A stretch of DNA of 64,000 nt from Streptomyces sindenensis (GTDB taxonomy: Bacteria > Actinomycetota > Actinomycetes > Streptomycetales > Streptomycetaceae): positions 221,913 through 285,912 of the forward strand of contig NZ_BMSG01000005.1 of NCBI RefSeq assembly GCF_014649035.1. Reading direction: 5' to 3'. Of this stretch, positions 50,037-58,214 are shown in pieces. Position numbers and translations under genes: made by a program. The notes beneath the pieces are model-generated. The model saw nothing but the letters and a program-made list of their open reading frames with translations, ran no database searches and was not told where the DNA came from. Positions within the stretch are counted from its first letter, which is position 1; every line of letters begins with the position of its first letter.

Positions 50037-50458
50037 TCACCCCACGTCGGTGCCGAGGACGCGATCGAGCGCCGCCCGGCCGGCGGGCCCCCAGGCCGGC
50101 TTGCCGCCGGGGAGCCCGCGCTCCCCGTTGTCGCCCATGAGCAGGAGGAACAGGCTTTTCAGCGCGGCCAGTCCACGGGCGCGCCGCATCGTCGCCCCGT
50201 CCGCCCGCGCGTACGCGTCGAAGAACCGCGCGGCCCCGCCCCGGGGAAGGACGACCCAGGCGGCCGCGAGGTCCCACGCCGGATCCCCGGCGAACAGGTC
50301 ACCGAAGTCGATCACGCCCGAGAGCGTCCCGTCGGGTCGGGATGCTGCTCCCGGAGCAGGTCACGGACCAGGTCCGCCGTGATCTCGGTCTCGGCGGCGG
50401 TGGCGGAGTCGAGGCCGGGCTCGGAACCGGGATCGGGATCGGGATCGGGATCGGTCAT
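50037..50458 (-). pseudogene. Aminoglycoside phosphotransferase pseudogene with internal deletion
   Basis: The N-terminal end (ATG at 50458, (DP)n-rich, then ITADLVRDLLREQHPD) and C-terminal end (DGTLSGVIDFGDLFAGDPAWDL ... GGKPAWGPAGRAALD) match the two ends of a Streptomyces APH/choline-kinase-like protein of about 300 residues. They are joined directly and in different frames at about 50320-50330. Roughly 180 residues are missing, including the catalytic HGD-x4-N loop, so no enzyme can be made. The first part runs into a stop after PTGRSRA. Confidence 0.8.
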
Positions 50459-50490
50459 GCCGAGCCACGGTACCGGGGCGGGTCCGGCCG

Positions 50491-50512
50491 GTCAGTCAGT
50501 CAGTCAGTCAGT
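50491..50512. repeat. GTCA tetranucleotide repeat at a stop codon
   Basis: Five GTCA units plus GTC. Read on the minus strand, TGAC repeats give a TGA in every frame directly at the end of the VOC gene, whose own stop is the first one. Confidence 0.85.
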
Positions 50513-50942
50513 CGAGGCAGAACTCGTTGCCCTCGACGTCCTGCATCACGAGGCAGGACTCGTTCTCCTCGTCGGCGACGAGGAGACGTACGCGCTTCGC
50601 ACCGAGCGGCAGAAGTCGCGCGCACTCGGCCTCCAGCGCGGCGAGGCGCTCCTCCCCGACGAGCCCGGTACCGACCCGCACATCGAGATGCACGCGGTTC
50701 TTGACGACCTTGTCCTCGGGAACGCGCTGGAAGTACAGCCGCGGGCCCACCCCCGCGGGATCCTGGCAGGCGAACCCCGCGTCCCGCTTCTCCGGCGGCA
50801 GGGAGAGGTCGTAGGCGTCCCAGTCGGCGAACCCCTGCGGCGGCGGAGGTACGACGTACCCCAGCACCTCGCACCAGAAGCGGGCGACGCGCGTGGGTGA
50901 CGCGCAGTCGAAGGTGACCTGGACCTGCCTGATCGACGTCAT
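50508..50942 (-). CDS. VOC (glyoxalase-like) superfamily protein
   Basis: 144-residue two-module VOC protein: VQVTFDCASPTRVARFWCEVLGY opens module 1, VHLDVRVG and VMQDVEGNEFCLD belong to module 2. The final NEFC-x-D matches glyoxalase-like antibiotic-binding or dioxygenase-like proteins; metal ligands are not complete enough to assign an activity. The ribosome site is weak. Stop lies in a tetranucleotide repeat. Confidence 0.88.
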   Translation of the reverse strand: MTSIRQVQVTFDCASPTRVARFWCEVLGYVVPPPPQGFADWDAYDLSLPPEKRDAGFACQDPAGVGPRLYFQRVPEDKVVKNRVHLDVRVGTGLVGEERLAALEAECARLLPLGAKRVRLLVADEENESCLVMQDVEGNEFCLD

Positions 50943-51116
50943 CGGGCCACCGTAGGGGGTCCGCCGTTCGACGGGCATCCGAATTTCCTCGCCGGACGGG
51001 CGGCCCCCGAGGCGCCGCGAAAAGGAGAGGCGGAACCCGGAGTGCGCTGGAAGGATGGCGCCGACCAGGCCCGACACGCCCGGCCCGCGCCCCGACACGC
51101 AGGAGACGCACCCACC

Positions 51117-51569
51117 GTGCCCCGCACCAGCGCCGTTTCGCTGATCCGTTCCCGTACCCTCTCCGACGTCGCCGAGTACGCCTACGCGGCCACGGCGCCC
51201 GCCGGGTCCCGGCTGATCTTCCTCGCCGGCGCGTGCCCGCTCGACGAGCACGGCGACACCGTGGCGGTCGGGGACTACGCGGGCCAGGCGGCGCGGGCCG
51301 TGACGAACCTGCGGACCGCGCTCGCCGACGCCGGTGCCGCGGTCGAGGACGTCATCAGCACCCGGGTCCTCGTGGCGTCGGCCCGGCAGGAGGATCTCGT
51401 GGCCGCCTGGAAGGTGGTCCGGGACGCGTTCGGCGAGCACGACGTGCCCAGCACCCTGATGGGCGTCACGGTGCTCGGATACGACGATCAGCTCGTCGAG
51501 ATCGAAGCCGTGGCCGCCGTCCTCGACGAGCCGCGGTCCGGAGGACCGGCTTGCCCACCGTCGGCGTGA
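51117..51569 (+). CDS. RidA (YjgF/YER057c) family protein
   Basis: 150-residue RidA-type protein. FLAGACPLDEHGDTVAVGDYAGQA and the later ISTRVLVAS with the arginine that binds the carboxylate of imine/enamine substrates are visible. RidA enzymes hydrolyse reactive 2-aminoacrylate-type imines. GTG with AGGAGA about ten bases upstream. Divergent from the VOC gene. Confidence 0.9.
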   Translation: MPRTSAVSLIRSRTLSDVAEYAYAATAPAGSRLIFLAGACPLDEHGDTVAVGDYAGQAARAVTNLRTALADAGAAVEDVISTRVLVASARQEDLVAAWKVVRDAFGEHDVPSTLMGVTVLGYDDQLVEIEAVAAVLDEPRSGGPACPPSA

Positions 51570-51725
51570 TGACGCGGTGAGCTGAGCACAGAAGGCACGG
51601 ACCCGCCCCCGTACGGACGTACCGGCCGCGCCGTCTGCTCCCGGGCGGGCGACGATGGGGAGACCCGGGCCGTGCGGAGCCGGTACGGGCCCGTCACTCG
51701 AACGGCACACCCCCGCAGCATTCTC

Positions 51726-51741
51726 ATCTCATATCTGAGAT
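51726..51741. promoter_or_regulatory. Operator-like palindrome abutting the HTH-MurA gene
   Basis: ATCTCA-TATC-TGAGAT, perfect 6-base arms, ending 11 bp before the ATG of a protein that itself carries a DNA-binding domain. Suggests autoregulation. Confidence 0.55.
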
Positions 51742-51752
51742 AGCCTGCCGAC

Positions 51753-53282
51753 ATGTCAGACGACTACCTCGTACGTATCGGCAAACTCATCCGTGACGCC
51801 CGTCAGCATCGGGGCTGGACACAGACGCAGTTGGCCGAGGCCCTCGGCACCAGCCAGAGCGCCGTCAACCGCATCGAGCGCGGCAACCAGAACATCAGCC
51901 TTGAGATGATCGCCCGCATCGGTGAGGCTCTCGACAGCGAGATCGTGTCGCTCGGGTACGCCGGTCCCATGCATCTGCGGGTCGTCGGCGGCCGACGGCT
52001 CTCCGGGGCGATCGACGTCAAGACCAGCAAGAACGCCTGCGTCGCGCTGCTGTGCGCCTCGCTGCTCAACAAGGGGCGCACCGTCTTGCGCCGGGTGGCC
52101 CGGATCGAGGAGGTGTTCCGGCTCCTGGAGGTGCTCAACTCCATCGGGGTGCGCACCCGCTGGGTCAACGACGGGGTGGACCTGGAGATCGTGCCGCCCG
52201 CGCAGCTGGACCTGGCGGCGATCGACGCCGACGCCGCGCGCCGGACCCGCTCGATCATCATGTTCCTGGGGCCGTTGCTGCACCGGACGGAGCAGTTCAC
52301 CCTGCCGTACGCGGGCGGCTGCGACCTGGGCACCCGCACGATCGAGCCGCACATGATCGCGCTGCGCCGCTTCGGCCTGGAGATCGCCGCGACGGAGGGC
52401 CTGTACCACGCGCAGGTCGACCGCACCGTCGCCCCGGACCGGCCCATCGTGCTGACCGAACGCGGCGACACGGTGACCGAGAACGCCCTGCTGGCCGCCG
52501 CCCGCCACGACGGCACGACGGTCATCCGCAACGCCTCATCGAACTACATGGTCCAGGACCTGTGCTTCTTCCTGGAGGCCCTGGGCGTACGGGTCGACGG
52601 GGTCGGCACGACGACGCTCACCGTGCACGGGGTCCCGCAGATCGACGTGGACGTGGACTACTCCCCCTCCGAGGACCCGGTCGAGGCGATGAGCCTGCTG
52701 GCCGCCGCGGTGGTCACCGAATCCGAACTCACCATCCGCCGGGTGCCCATCGAGTTCCTGGAGATCGAGCTCGCCGTCCTGGAGGAGATGGGCGTCGACT
52801 GCGACCGCACCCCGGAGTACGCGGCCGACAACGCCCGCACCCGCCTGGTGGACCTCACCGTCCGGCCCTCAAAGCTGGAGGCCCCGATCGACAAGATCCA
52901 CCCGATGCCGTTCCCCGGCCTCAACATCGACAACGTCCCGTTCTTCGCGGCGATCGCCGCCGCGGCCCACGGCCAGACCCTGATCCACGACTGGGTCTAC
53001 GACAACCGCGCGATCTACCTCACCGACCTCAACCGCCTCGGCGGCCGCCTCCAACTCCTCGACCCCCACCGGGTCCTGGTCGAGGGCCCGACCCGCTGGC
53101 GCGCCGCCGAAATGATGTGCCCGCCCGCACTGCGGCCCGCCGTGGTGGTGCTGCTGGCGATGATGGCGGCGGAAGGCACCTCCGTACTCCGCAACGTCTA
53201 TGTGATCAACCGCGGTTACGAGGAACTGGCCGAGCGGCTCAACTCTGTGGGGGCGCAGATCGAGATCTTCCGGGATATCTGA
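51753..53282 (+). CDS. HTH-MurA fusion: XRE regulator domain plus UDP-GlcNAc enolpyruvyltransferase
   Basis: 509-residue fusion. Residues about 9-65 form an XRE helix-turn-helix (WTQTQLAEALGTSQSAVNRIERG). From about 70 the EPSP-synthase fold of MurA follows: KTSKNACV keeps the catalytic Lys-Asn pair, LPYAGGCDLGTR keeps the fosfomycin-target cysteine, and VINRGYEELAERLNSVGAQIEI matches the MurA C terminus. MurA transfers enolpyruvate from PEP to UDP-GlcNAc in peptidoglycan synthesis. The catalytic residues look intact, so it may be both enzyme and regulator. Followed by a strong terminator, which closes the core region. Confidence 0.92.
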   Translation: MSDDYLVRIGKLIRDARQHRGWTQTQLAEALGTSQSAVNRIERGNQNISLEMIARIGEALDSEIVSLGYAGPMHLRVVGGRRLSGAIDVKTSKNACVALLCASLLNKGRTVLRRVARIEEVFRLLEVLNSIGVRTRWVNDGVDLEIVPPAQLDLAAIDADAARRTRSIIMFLGPLLHRTEQFTLPYAGGCDLGTRTIEPHMIALRRFGLEIAATEGLYHAQVDRTVAPDRPIVLTERGDTVTENALLAAARHDGTTVIRNASSNYMVQDLCFFLEALGVRVDGVGTTTLTVHGVPQIDVDVDYSPSEDPVEAMSLLAAAVVTESELTIRRVPIEFLEIELAVLEEMGVDCDRTPEYAADNARTRLVDLTVRPSKLEAPIDKIHPMPFPGLNIDNVPFFAAIAAAAHGQTLIHDWVYDNRAIYLTDLNRLGGRLQLLDPHRVLVEGPTRWRAAEMMCPPALRPAVVVLLAMMAAEGTSVLRNVYVINRGYEELAERLNSVGAQIEIFRDI

Positions 53283-53291
53283 CGGGTGGGA

Positions 53292-53323
53292 TGTCGTGCC
53301 CCTAGGAGACGAGGGGCACGACA
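53292..53323. terminator. Terminator after HTH-MurA
   Basis: Perfect 12-bp stem (TGTCGTGCCCCT / AGGGGCACGACA) with an 8-base loop, 9 bp after the stop codon. Confidence 0.9.
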
Positions 53324-53663
53324 CTGCAATATGCCAGCTGACCTGCGGATACCTGTCTTCACGACCTTCCGCTGAACTCTGTCGTTTTTCAGCGCCTTGT
53401 GCAATGCATGTGCAAGATGATCTTGAATGGCTGATGAAAGGTCAGCAAACCTTGAGCAATCGTCAGCCTTTACGGAGGGTTGTCGCCGAGCGGCCTCGCA
53501 ACATCCGATGTCGGTCGGATCACGCCGACCGCGTCTGGGCGACGAGGCAAACCGCCATCCGCCCGACGCCTCCGGCCTCACGACGCAGCCTGAGGTCCGA
53601 CCGCGCATCCAAGTCCTCCGGCTGACCACTTCGCCACGCTGGCAGGATGCCAAACTGCCCGAG

Positions 53664-53763
53664 GCGATCGCCCACGAGCCCGCCCCTTCCGACACTCTGC
53701 GAACTTTCGGCGCCGTCGTCCAGGCCTTGCGTGAGCACGCGGGGCTCAGTCGGGTGGACTTGG
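53664..53763 (+). pseudogene. Fragment of an XRE-type regulator (paralogue of the 58211-59098 gene)
   Basis: About 33 codons read EPAPSDTLRTFGAVVQALRE followed by HAGLSR. The same stretch, EPSPSDTLRTFGAVVQALRE then HAGLSR, begins the intact HTH protein at 58211-59098. After SR the similarity stops and the frame is lost. It is therefore a short copy of the 5' part of that gene or of a close relative, on the opposite strand. Confidence 0.65.
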
Positions 53764-53869
53764 GGCGTGGAAGTGCCGTGCGTGCCGATCGATCGCGGGG
53801 AACCGGCTCCCGCCGGGTACCGATCCGCATTGCGGGAGTCCCTCTTCGCGGGTGAAGCCGCTCCGCCCG

Positions 53870-54250
53870 AGTGGCCGAGGAACGTCGGCCTCGATATCGA
53901 TCAGTGTTACGAGGAAGCCGAGCCGAGGACGTCGCCGCGCTCGCCCAGCCCCCGGCACATCACCGAAACGGTTCTCTGCCAGTTGGTGGCATTCGGCTTC
54001 GGGGATGTCGAAGGGGGGACGCCGAAGTCCCCATCCGGTCCGACGTGTTCCACATCGAGTGGCACAGCCGGGCCAAGAGTCTGTCCACGTCCGGCTGAAC
54101 GGCCTTGCCGCGGCGGCCGGCGATGACGTACCAAAGCGGCTCATCGTGATCACGACATCCGGCATCAGCCGCCCGGCAGCGGCCTTCGCCGACTCGGCCA
54201 AGGCGTTCGTCTTTTTCGTCGACCGCAGCGCTGACAGCTGGTGGCACTGA
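53870..54250 (+). pseudogene. Possible remnant of a restriction-endonuclease-like gene
   Basis: The last 35 codons (KRLIVITTSGISRPAAAFAD, then KAFVFFVDRSAD) resemble the C-terminal strand-helix-strand of Mrr-type endonuclease domains (VTTSGFT-x-A-x-x-FA...). Upstream coding-like stretches lie in different frames (VPIRSDVFHIEWHSRAKSL near 54035), implying frameshifts. No complete catalytic core remains. Confidence 0.35.
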
Positions 54251-54508
54251 ACACCCGTGCCCAGGAAACACTTTTGCCCCACACAAAACCAGCCGATCGT
54301 GAGCTGGAGCCCTGGTATCCGCCCCGCACGCGACCGCCCCGTCAGAGACCTGCCCTCGCCAGCAGAGTCTTCAGCGCTCCCGGCTTGACCTTCTGCACGG
54401 ACCGCACCTGGCCGAGTTCCAGCTCGTCCCGGCTCACCGGGTCGGCGTACAGGGCACCCGTGGGGCCGGGCAGGAGGTCGACCGACTTTCCCGGACGCGG
54501 AGACCACT

Positions 54509-56635
54509 GTGTCGCCGTCCGGCATCATGTCCCCCATGACGAACGGGGTGGACGTGCGCACGGCTGCGGCCGAGTTCGACCGGAGCGCCGTGGCGGACGC
54601 CGCGTCGGCTGCCGAGGACGAGCGCAAGCAGGTGCTGTCCCAGTTTCCGTTGGAGGACTGGGCGAAGCTGCCGCTGGAGCGCTACGCCCTCGGACAGGCC
54701 GCGCCGCCCGGAGCGGGGCCGACATACTGCCGGCTGATGGAGTTCGGCACTCCGCATCTGGGCAGCATCAAGGGCGGAAGTGCCGCGAAGCACATCATGT
54801 ACCACCACGTCTCCGGGGAGTGGCGGCTGGCCGCGCCCCTGCGGGGGATGGACCCACAGGACGCCTGGGCGGAACTGCGCGGACAGTTCGTCCGGGCTTT
54901 CGACGCCCTCGGGGCAGGGGACTTCGAGGCGCTGGACGACCTCGAAGTACTGCGATACGGACCGACGTTGGTGACTAAGTCGCTGGCCACCTACTTCCCG
55001 CAGCACTTCCTGCCGATCTACGCGGGAGAGCACCTGCGCCGGTTCGTCACGCTGCTGGGCGGTTCGACGCAAGGTGATGTTCCGGCCTGGGGGAGCAATC
55101 GTCGGCTGCTGGAACTGGTCCGCTCTTTAGCGGAGTTCGAGGGCTGGACCAGGCACGAAGTGATGCATTTCCTCTACGCGCACTTCGATCCGCGGTCCCA
55201 GCAGCGCACCGTATGGAAGATCGCGCCCGGCGAGCGCGGCCGACTGTGGGAGGAGTGCCGAGCGGGAGGAGTCATCCGGGTCGGATGGGACCAACTCGGA
55301 GACCTCGGCCTCTACCAGAGCGACACCGATCTCAAGCAGGCCCTGGACAGGAACTGGCCCCGTAAGAGCGGGGGCAGCCTGACCCTCGCGCGCCGGCTGA
55401 TGGCCTTCCGTGACCTGGAGGATGGCGACCGGATCGTGGCCAACCGAGGTACGGACGAGGTCCTGGCCATCGGCACGGTCAACGGGAGTTACCGCTTCGA
55501 AGCGGACCGGCCCGAGTTCCAGCACGTCGTCTCCGTGGACTGGGATCTCTCACACGCTCGGAAGCTGTCGGAACCGAAGCAGTGGCGGTCCACCTTCGCC
55601 AAGGTCGACCCGGCCCTCTTCGCGAGGCTCATCGCACCCCAGGGCGCTTCGGGTGTGGACGTGATCCGAGCACCGCAGACCACGCCGGTCGCGCTGCCCG
55701 AGGACGTACAGGCCGTGCTGGACGCTCTGGAGCGCAAGGGGCAAGTGATTCTCCACGGGCCACCCGGTACGGGCAAGACACGCCTCGCACTCGGCGTCGC
55801 CCTCGCCCTGGACGGCCGCGCGGACGCGCTCGGTGCCGACGCCCGTCACCGTGGCCTTACACAAGCCGAGATGTTGCACGGCGACCGGGTCAGCATGGTC
55901 ACCTTCCATCCCTCCTACGGTTACGAGGACTTCGTCGAGGGATTCAAACCGGACCTGAGCGCCACCGGGCCGGGACTCACCCTCGCCCTCACGGACGGCC
56001 TGTTCCACAGCATGTGCAGCCGTGCCGCCGCCCATCCCGACCAGACGTTCCTGCTGGTCATCGACGAGATCAACCGCGGTGACCTACCGCGTATCTTCGG
56101 CGAGTTGATCACACTCCTCGAACTCGACAAGCGGAACCTTCCGGTCGCTCTGCCCGTCAGCAAGCGACGCTTCTCCGTCCCGCCGAACGTCCGGATCATC
56201 GGCACCATGAACACCGCCGACCGGAGCATCAGCCACCTGGACGCCGCGGTCCGACGCCGCTTCGCCTTCCTACCCGTAGGACCGGACCCGGACGCCGTCT
56301 CCGGAACGGTCGGCCCCCTGGACCTGGCCGCGTTCTTCGAGTCCCTCAACGGCCGCATCGCCCGTGATCTCGACGCGGACCACCAGATCGGGCATGCCTA
56401 CCTGCTGCGCGACGGTGCGCCCATCGCCACGGAGGAGGACCTGGCCTCGGCCTTCCATCACGAGGTGGTCCCGCTCCTGGAGGACTACTGCCTCGGCCGG
56501 GCGGAACTGCTGCACCTCATCCTCGGCGACCTGGTCGACGCCGACACCGGACGTGCGCGCCTCATGTCGCCGCAGGATCTGGTGGACGCGCTTGCGACCG
56601 AGTTCACCAGCGGCGCTCCCGGCCCGGATGCCTGA
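54509..56635 (+). CDS. mcrB: McrB-type AAA+ GTPase of a McrBC restriction system
   Basis: 708-residue protein. Residues about 241-350 (IRVGWDQLGDLGLYQSD ... GDRIVANRGTDEVLAIGTVNG) look like an EVE/PUA-type modified-base reader, preceded by a 230-residue N-terminal region I do not recognise. The AAA+ domain has Walker A GPPGTGKT (about 416), Walker B LVIDEINRGDLPRIFGEL (about 515) and the McrB hallmark MNTADRS (about 567). McrB translocates DNA and activates McrC to cut modified foreign DNA. GTG chosen for GGAG six bases upstream; ATG at 54536 is possible. Codon 55128-55130 is TTA, so translation may need the bldA tRNA. Confidence 0.93.
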   Translation: MSPSGIMSPMTNGVDVRTAAAEFDRSAVADAASAAEDERKQVLSQFPLEDWAKLPLERYALGQAAPPGAGPTYCRLMEFGTPHLGSIKGGSAAKHIMYHHVSGEWRLAAPLRGMDPQDAWAELRGQFVRAFDALGAGDFEALDDLEVLRYGPTLVTKSLATYFPQHFLPIYAGEHLRRFVTLLGGSTQGDVPAWGSNRRLLELVRSLAEFEGWTRHEVMHFLYAHFDPRSQQRTVWKIAPGERGRLWEECRAGGVIRVGWDQLGDLGLYQSDTDLKQALDRNWPRKSGGSLTLARRLMAFRDLEDGDRIVANRGTDEVLAIGTVNGSYRFEADRPEFQHVVSVDWDLSHARKLSEPKQWRSTFAKVDPALFARLIAPQGASGVDVIRAPQTTPVALPEDVQAVLDALERKGQVILHGPPGTGKTRLALGVALALDGRADALGADARHRGLTQAEMLHGDRVSMVTFHPSYGYEDFVEGFKPDLSATGPGLTLALTDGLFHSMCSRAAAHPDQTFLLVIDEINRGDLPRIFGELITLLELDKRNLPVALPVSKRRFSVPPNVRIIGTMNTADRSISHLDAAVRRRFAFLPVGPDPDAVSGTVGPLDLAAFFESLNGRIARDLDADHQIGHAYLLRDGAPIATEEDLASAFHHEVVPLLEDYCLGRAELLHLILGDLVDADTGRARLMSPQDLVDALATEFTSGAPGPDA

Positions 56636-57866
56636 CCGCGTCCCGGTCCCTCTCGGTGAGTACGATTCCGCCCAGCTGGAGCCCGGCCAACTCACTCCGC
56701 GGGACATCGACCGTCTGCAGGCCCTTCAGGCACGGGGCTGCCTCACCCTGAGCAGGGAGCGCACCGGCTGGCGCCTCAAGGCCGACGCGACCGTCGGCGT
56801 CCTGGTCCTGGACCGCGTCCGCGTAATTATCTCCCCCAAGTTCGCCATTCCGGGAGAGCAGCTCATGATCTGGCTCGCCTACGCCCTCGTTACACCCGTC
56901 CCGGCAACAGCAAGGCGCTGGGCCACTGGCTCCGACGGTTACGCCGACCTGATTGCCGCCGCCCTGCTCGAACAGTGCGAGCGGCTGCTGCGGGAGGGCC
57001 TGCGCCGGGACTACGTACGCCGCCGGAGCGTCGACTCGGTGCTCCGGGGACGCCTGGACGTCGCCGCCCAGGCCACCCGGCGCTACGGGCAGCTGGACCA
57101 GCTACACATGCGCACCTTCGACCGGGAGGTGGACATCTGGGACAATCGCGTTCTGGGGAGCGCGCTGAAGGCGGCACTCGGTCCGACCACCAGCCCGGAC
57201 CTGGCGCGCGCCCTGCACGACATCGCCGGCGCCTTCCCACAGGCGCCTACCCCCACAGCGGCGCTCCGCGCCCTGGACCGCACGCACTACACCCGCCTCA
57301 ACGCCCGTTATCGCCCCGCCCACACCTGGGCCCGCCTGCTGCTGCGCGGCGGGGGCGTGAGCGACCTGCTCGCCGACCAGGGCGCCACGGCGGACGGCCT
57401 CCTGCTCAGGATGCCCGCGCTCTGGGAAGCCGTCGTACGCCGTCTCGGCACCGAGGCCGTCGGCGCTCGCGGCGGCCACGTCGTACCCGGCGAAAACGGC
57501 GCCGGCATCACCGTCCGCGGAGACCTGGGCAACAACTCGACGTTCCGGCCCGACCTTCTGCTCAGCCTCCCGGAACGCGGCACGGCATACCGCAGATTGC
57601 TGCCGATAGACGCCAAGTACAAGCGCTACGACCGGCGCGGGGTGAGCGCGGACGACGTCCACCAGCTCCTTACCTACAGCGGCGGTTACGGGCCTGCCGA
57701 AGACCCGATCGCCGTCATCGTCCACCCCCGGACGGGCGGCAACGCCCAGCGCATCCTCCGGGTGCGGGGCCCCAACGGCCTGTTGGGCACCGTCCATGTC
57801 CTCGGCGTCGACACCCGCGCCACGCCGGAGCAGGCGACGGACTGGATCAGTTCAGTACTGCACTGA
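56628..57866 (+). CDS. mcrC: McrC-type restriction endonuclease subunit
   Basis: 412-residue McrC protein. N-terminal beta region, central helical part (DREVDIWDNRVL is typical of McrC), and C-terminal PD-(D/E)xK nuclease with RPDLLLSLPE (about 306) and LLPIDAKYKRYD (about 327). It supplies the nuclease of the McrBC complex. The ATG overlaps the mcrB stop by eight bases, giving stoichiometric synthesis. Both genes appear intact. Confidence 0.93.
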   Translation: MPDRVPVPLGEYDSAQLEPGQLTPRDIDRLQALQARGCLTLSRERTGWRLKADATVGVLVLDRVRVIISPKFAIPGEQLMIWLAYALVTPVPATARRWATGSDGYADLIAAALLEQCERLLREGLRRDYVRRRSVDSVLRGRLDVAAQATRRYGQLDQLHMRTFDREVDIWDNRVLGSALKAALGPTTSPDLARALHDIAGAFPQAPTPTAALRALDRTHYTRLNARYRPAHTWARLLLRGGGVSDLLADQGATADGLLLRMPALWEAVVRRLGTEAVGARGGHVVPGENGAGITVRGDLGNNSTFRPDLLLSLPERGTAYRRLLPIDAKYKRYDRRGVSADDVHQLLTYSGGYGPAEDPIAVIVHPRTGGNAQRILRVRGPNGLLGTVHVLGVDTRATPEQATDWISSVLH

Positions 57867-57964
57867 ACACCCCTATCGACCATGTGGCTCCCGCACCGCG
57901 ATGTCCGTCTTTTCGTACCGGACAGCCTCCACAAAGCCAATGAGAGAAGGGCGCAAAGGCGTTC

Positions 57965-58096
57965 ATGCAGGCCCATCTGAAAATCGGCCGGGGCTACACC
58001 GTCGCCCCGCGCCTGCACTTCTACGAGGATGGCCCCCGCTCGGGCAAGGTCTACATCGGCTACCTCGGGCCGCACCTGCGCAACACCCTGACCTGA
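57965..58096 (+). pseudogene. C-terminal fragment of a small phage- or island-type protein
   Basis: 43 codons: HLKIGRGYTVAPRLHFYED, then GKVYIGYLGPHL and a short tail. This resembles, from memory, the conserved C terminus of a longer Streptomyces protein of unknown function in which this motif ends the chain. The usual N-terminal 60-80 residues are not upstream. Four bases after its stop begins the truncated end of the DUF397 gene on the other strand. Confidence 0.5.
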
Positions 58097-58100
58097 CCGC

Positions 58101-58214
58101 TCAACCTCGCACGTGTACGGCCCGGTCAGCGACGGCGGTCTCGACACAGCTGTCGCCTTCGCTGCCGCTGTAGCTGGACTTGAACCAGGCGAGTTCCGTC
58201 GTTCCGCTGCTCAT
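58101..58214 (-). CDS. DUF397 protein, truncated
   Basis: 37-residue protein beginning MSSGTTELAWFKSSYSGSEG; the LAWFKSSYSG and CVE segments are the DUF397 hallmark. Family members are usually 60-80 residues and continue with a VRDSK-x(n)-L-x-F segment, absent here. ATG overlaps the stop of the upstream HTH gene (ATGA), the normal arrangement for these antagonist pairs. It may be inactive because of the lost C terminus. Confidence 0.7.
   Translation of the reverse strand: MSSGTTELAWFKSSYSGSEGDSCVETAVADRAVHVRG

Larger units (their letters stand above)
53324..54508. other. Decayed region at the left border of the defence island
   Basis: About 1.2 kb with no intact gene. 53330-53480 is distinctly less GC-rich than the surrounding chromosome. 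Two gene remnants are recognisable (53664-53763 and about 53870-54250). The remainder has only short arginine- or serine-rich frames typical of non-coding GC-rich DNA. Confidence 0.55.

Noticed and set aside
53427..53855. A 142-codon protein including the HTH fragment
   Set aside because: Only about 33 codons match a known regulator; both flanks are non-coding-like and the match ends mid-domain, so it is listed as a fragment.
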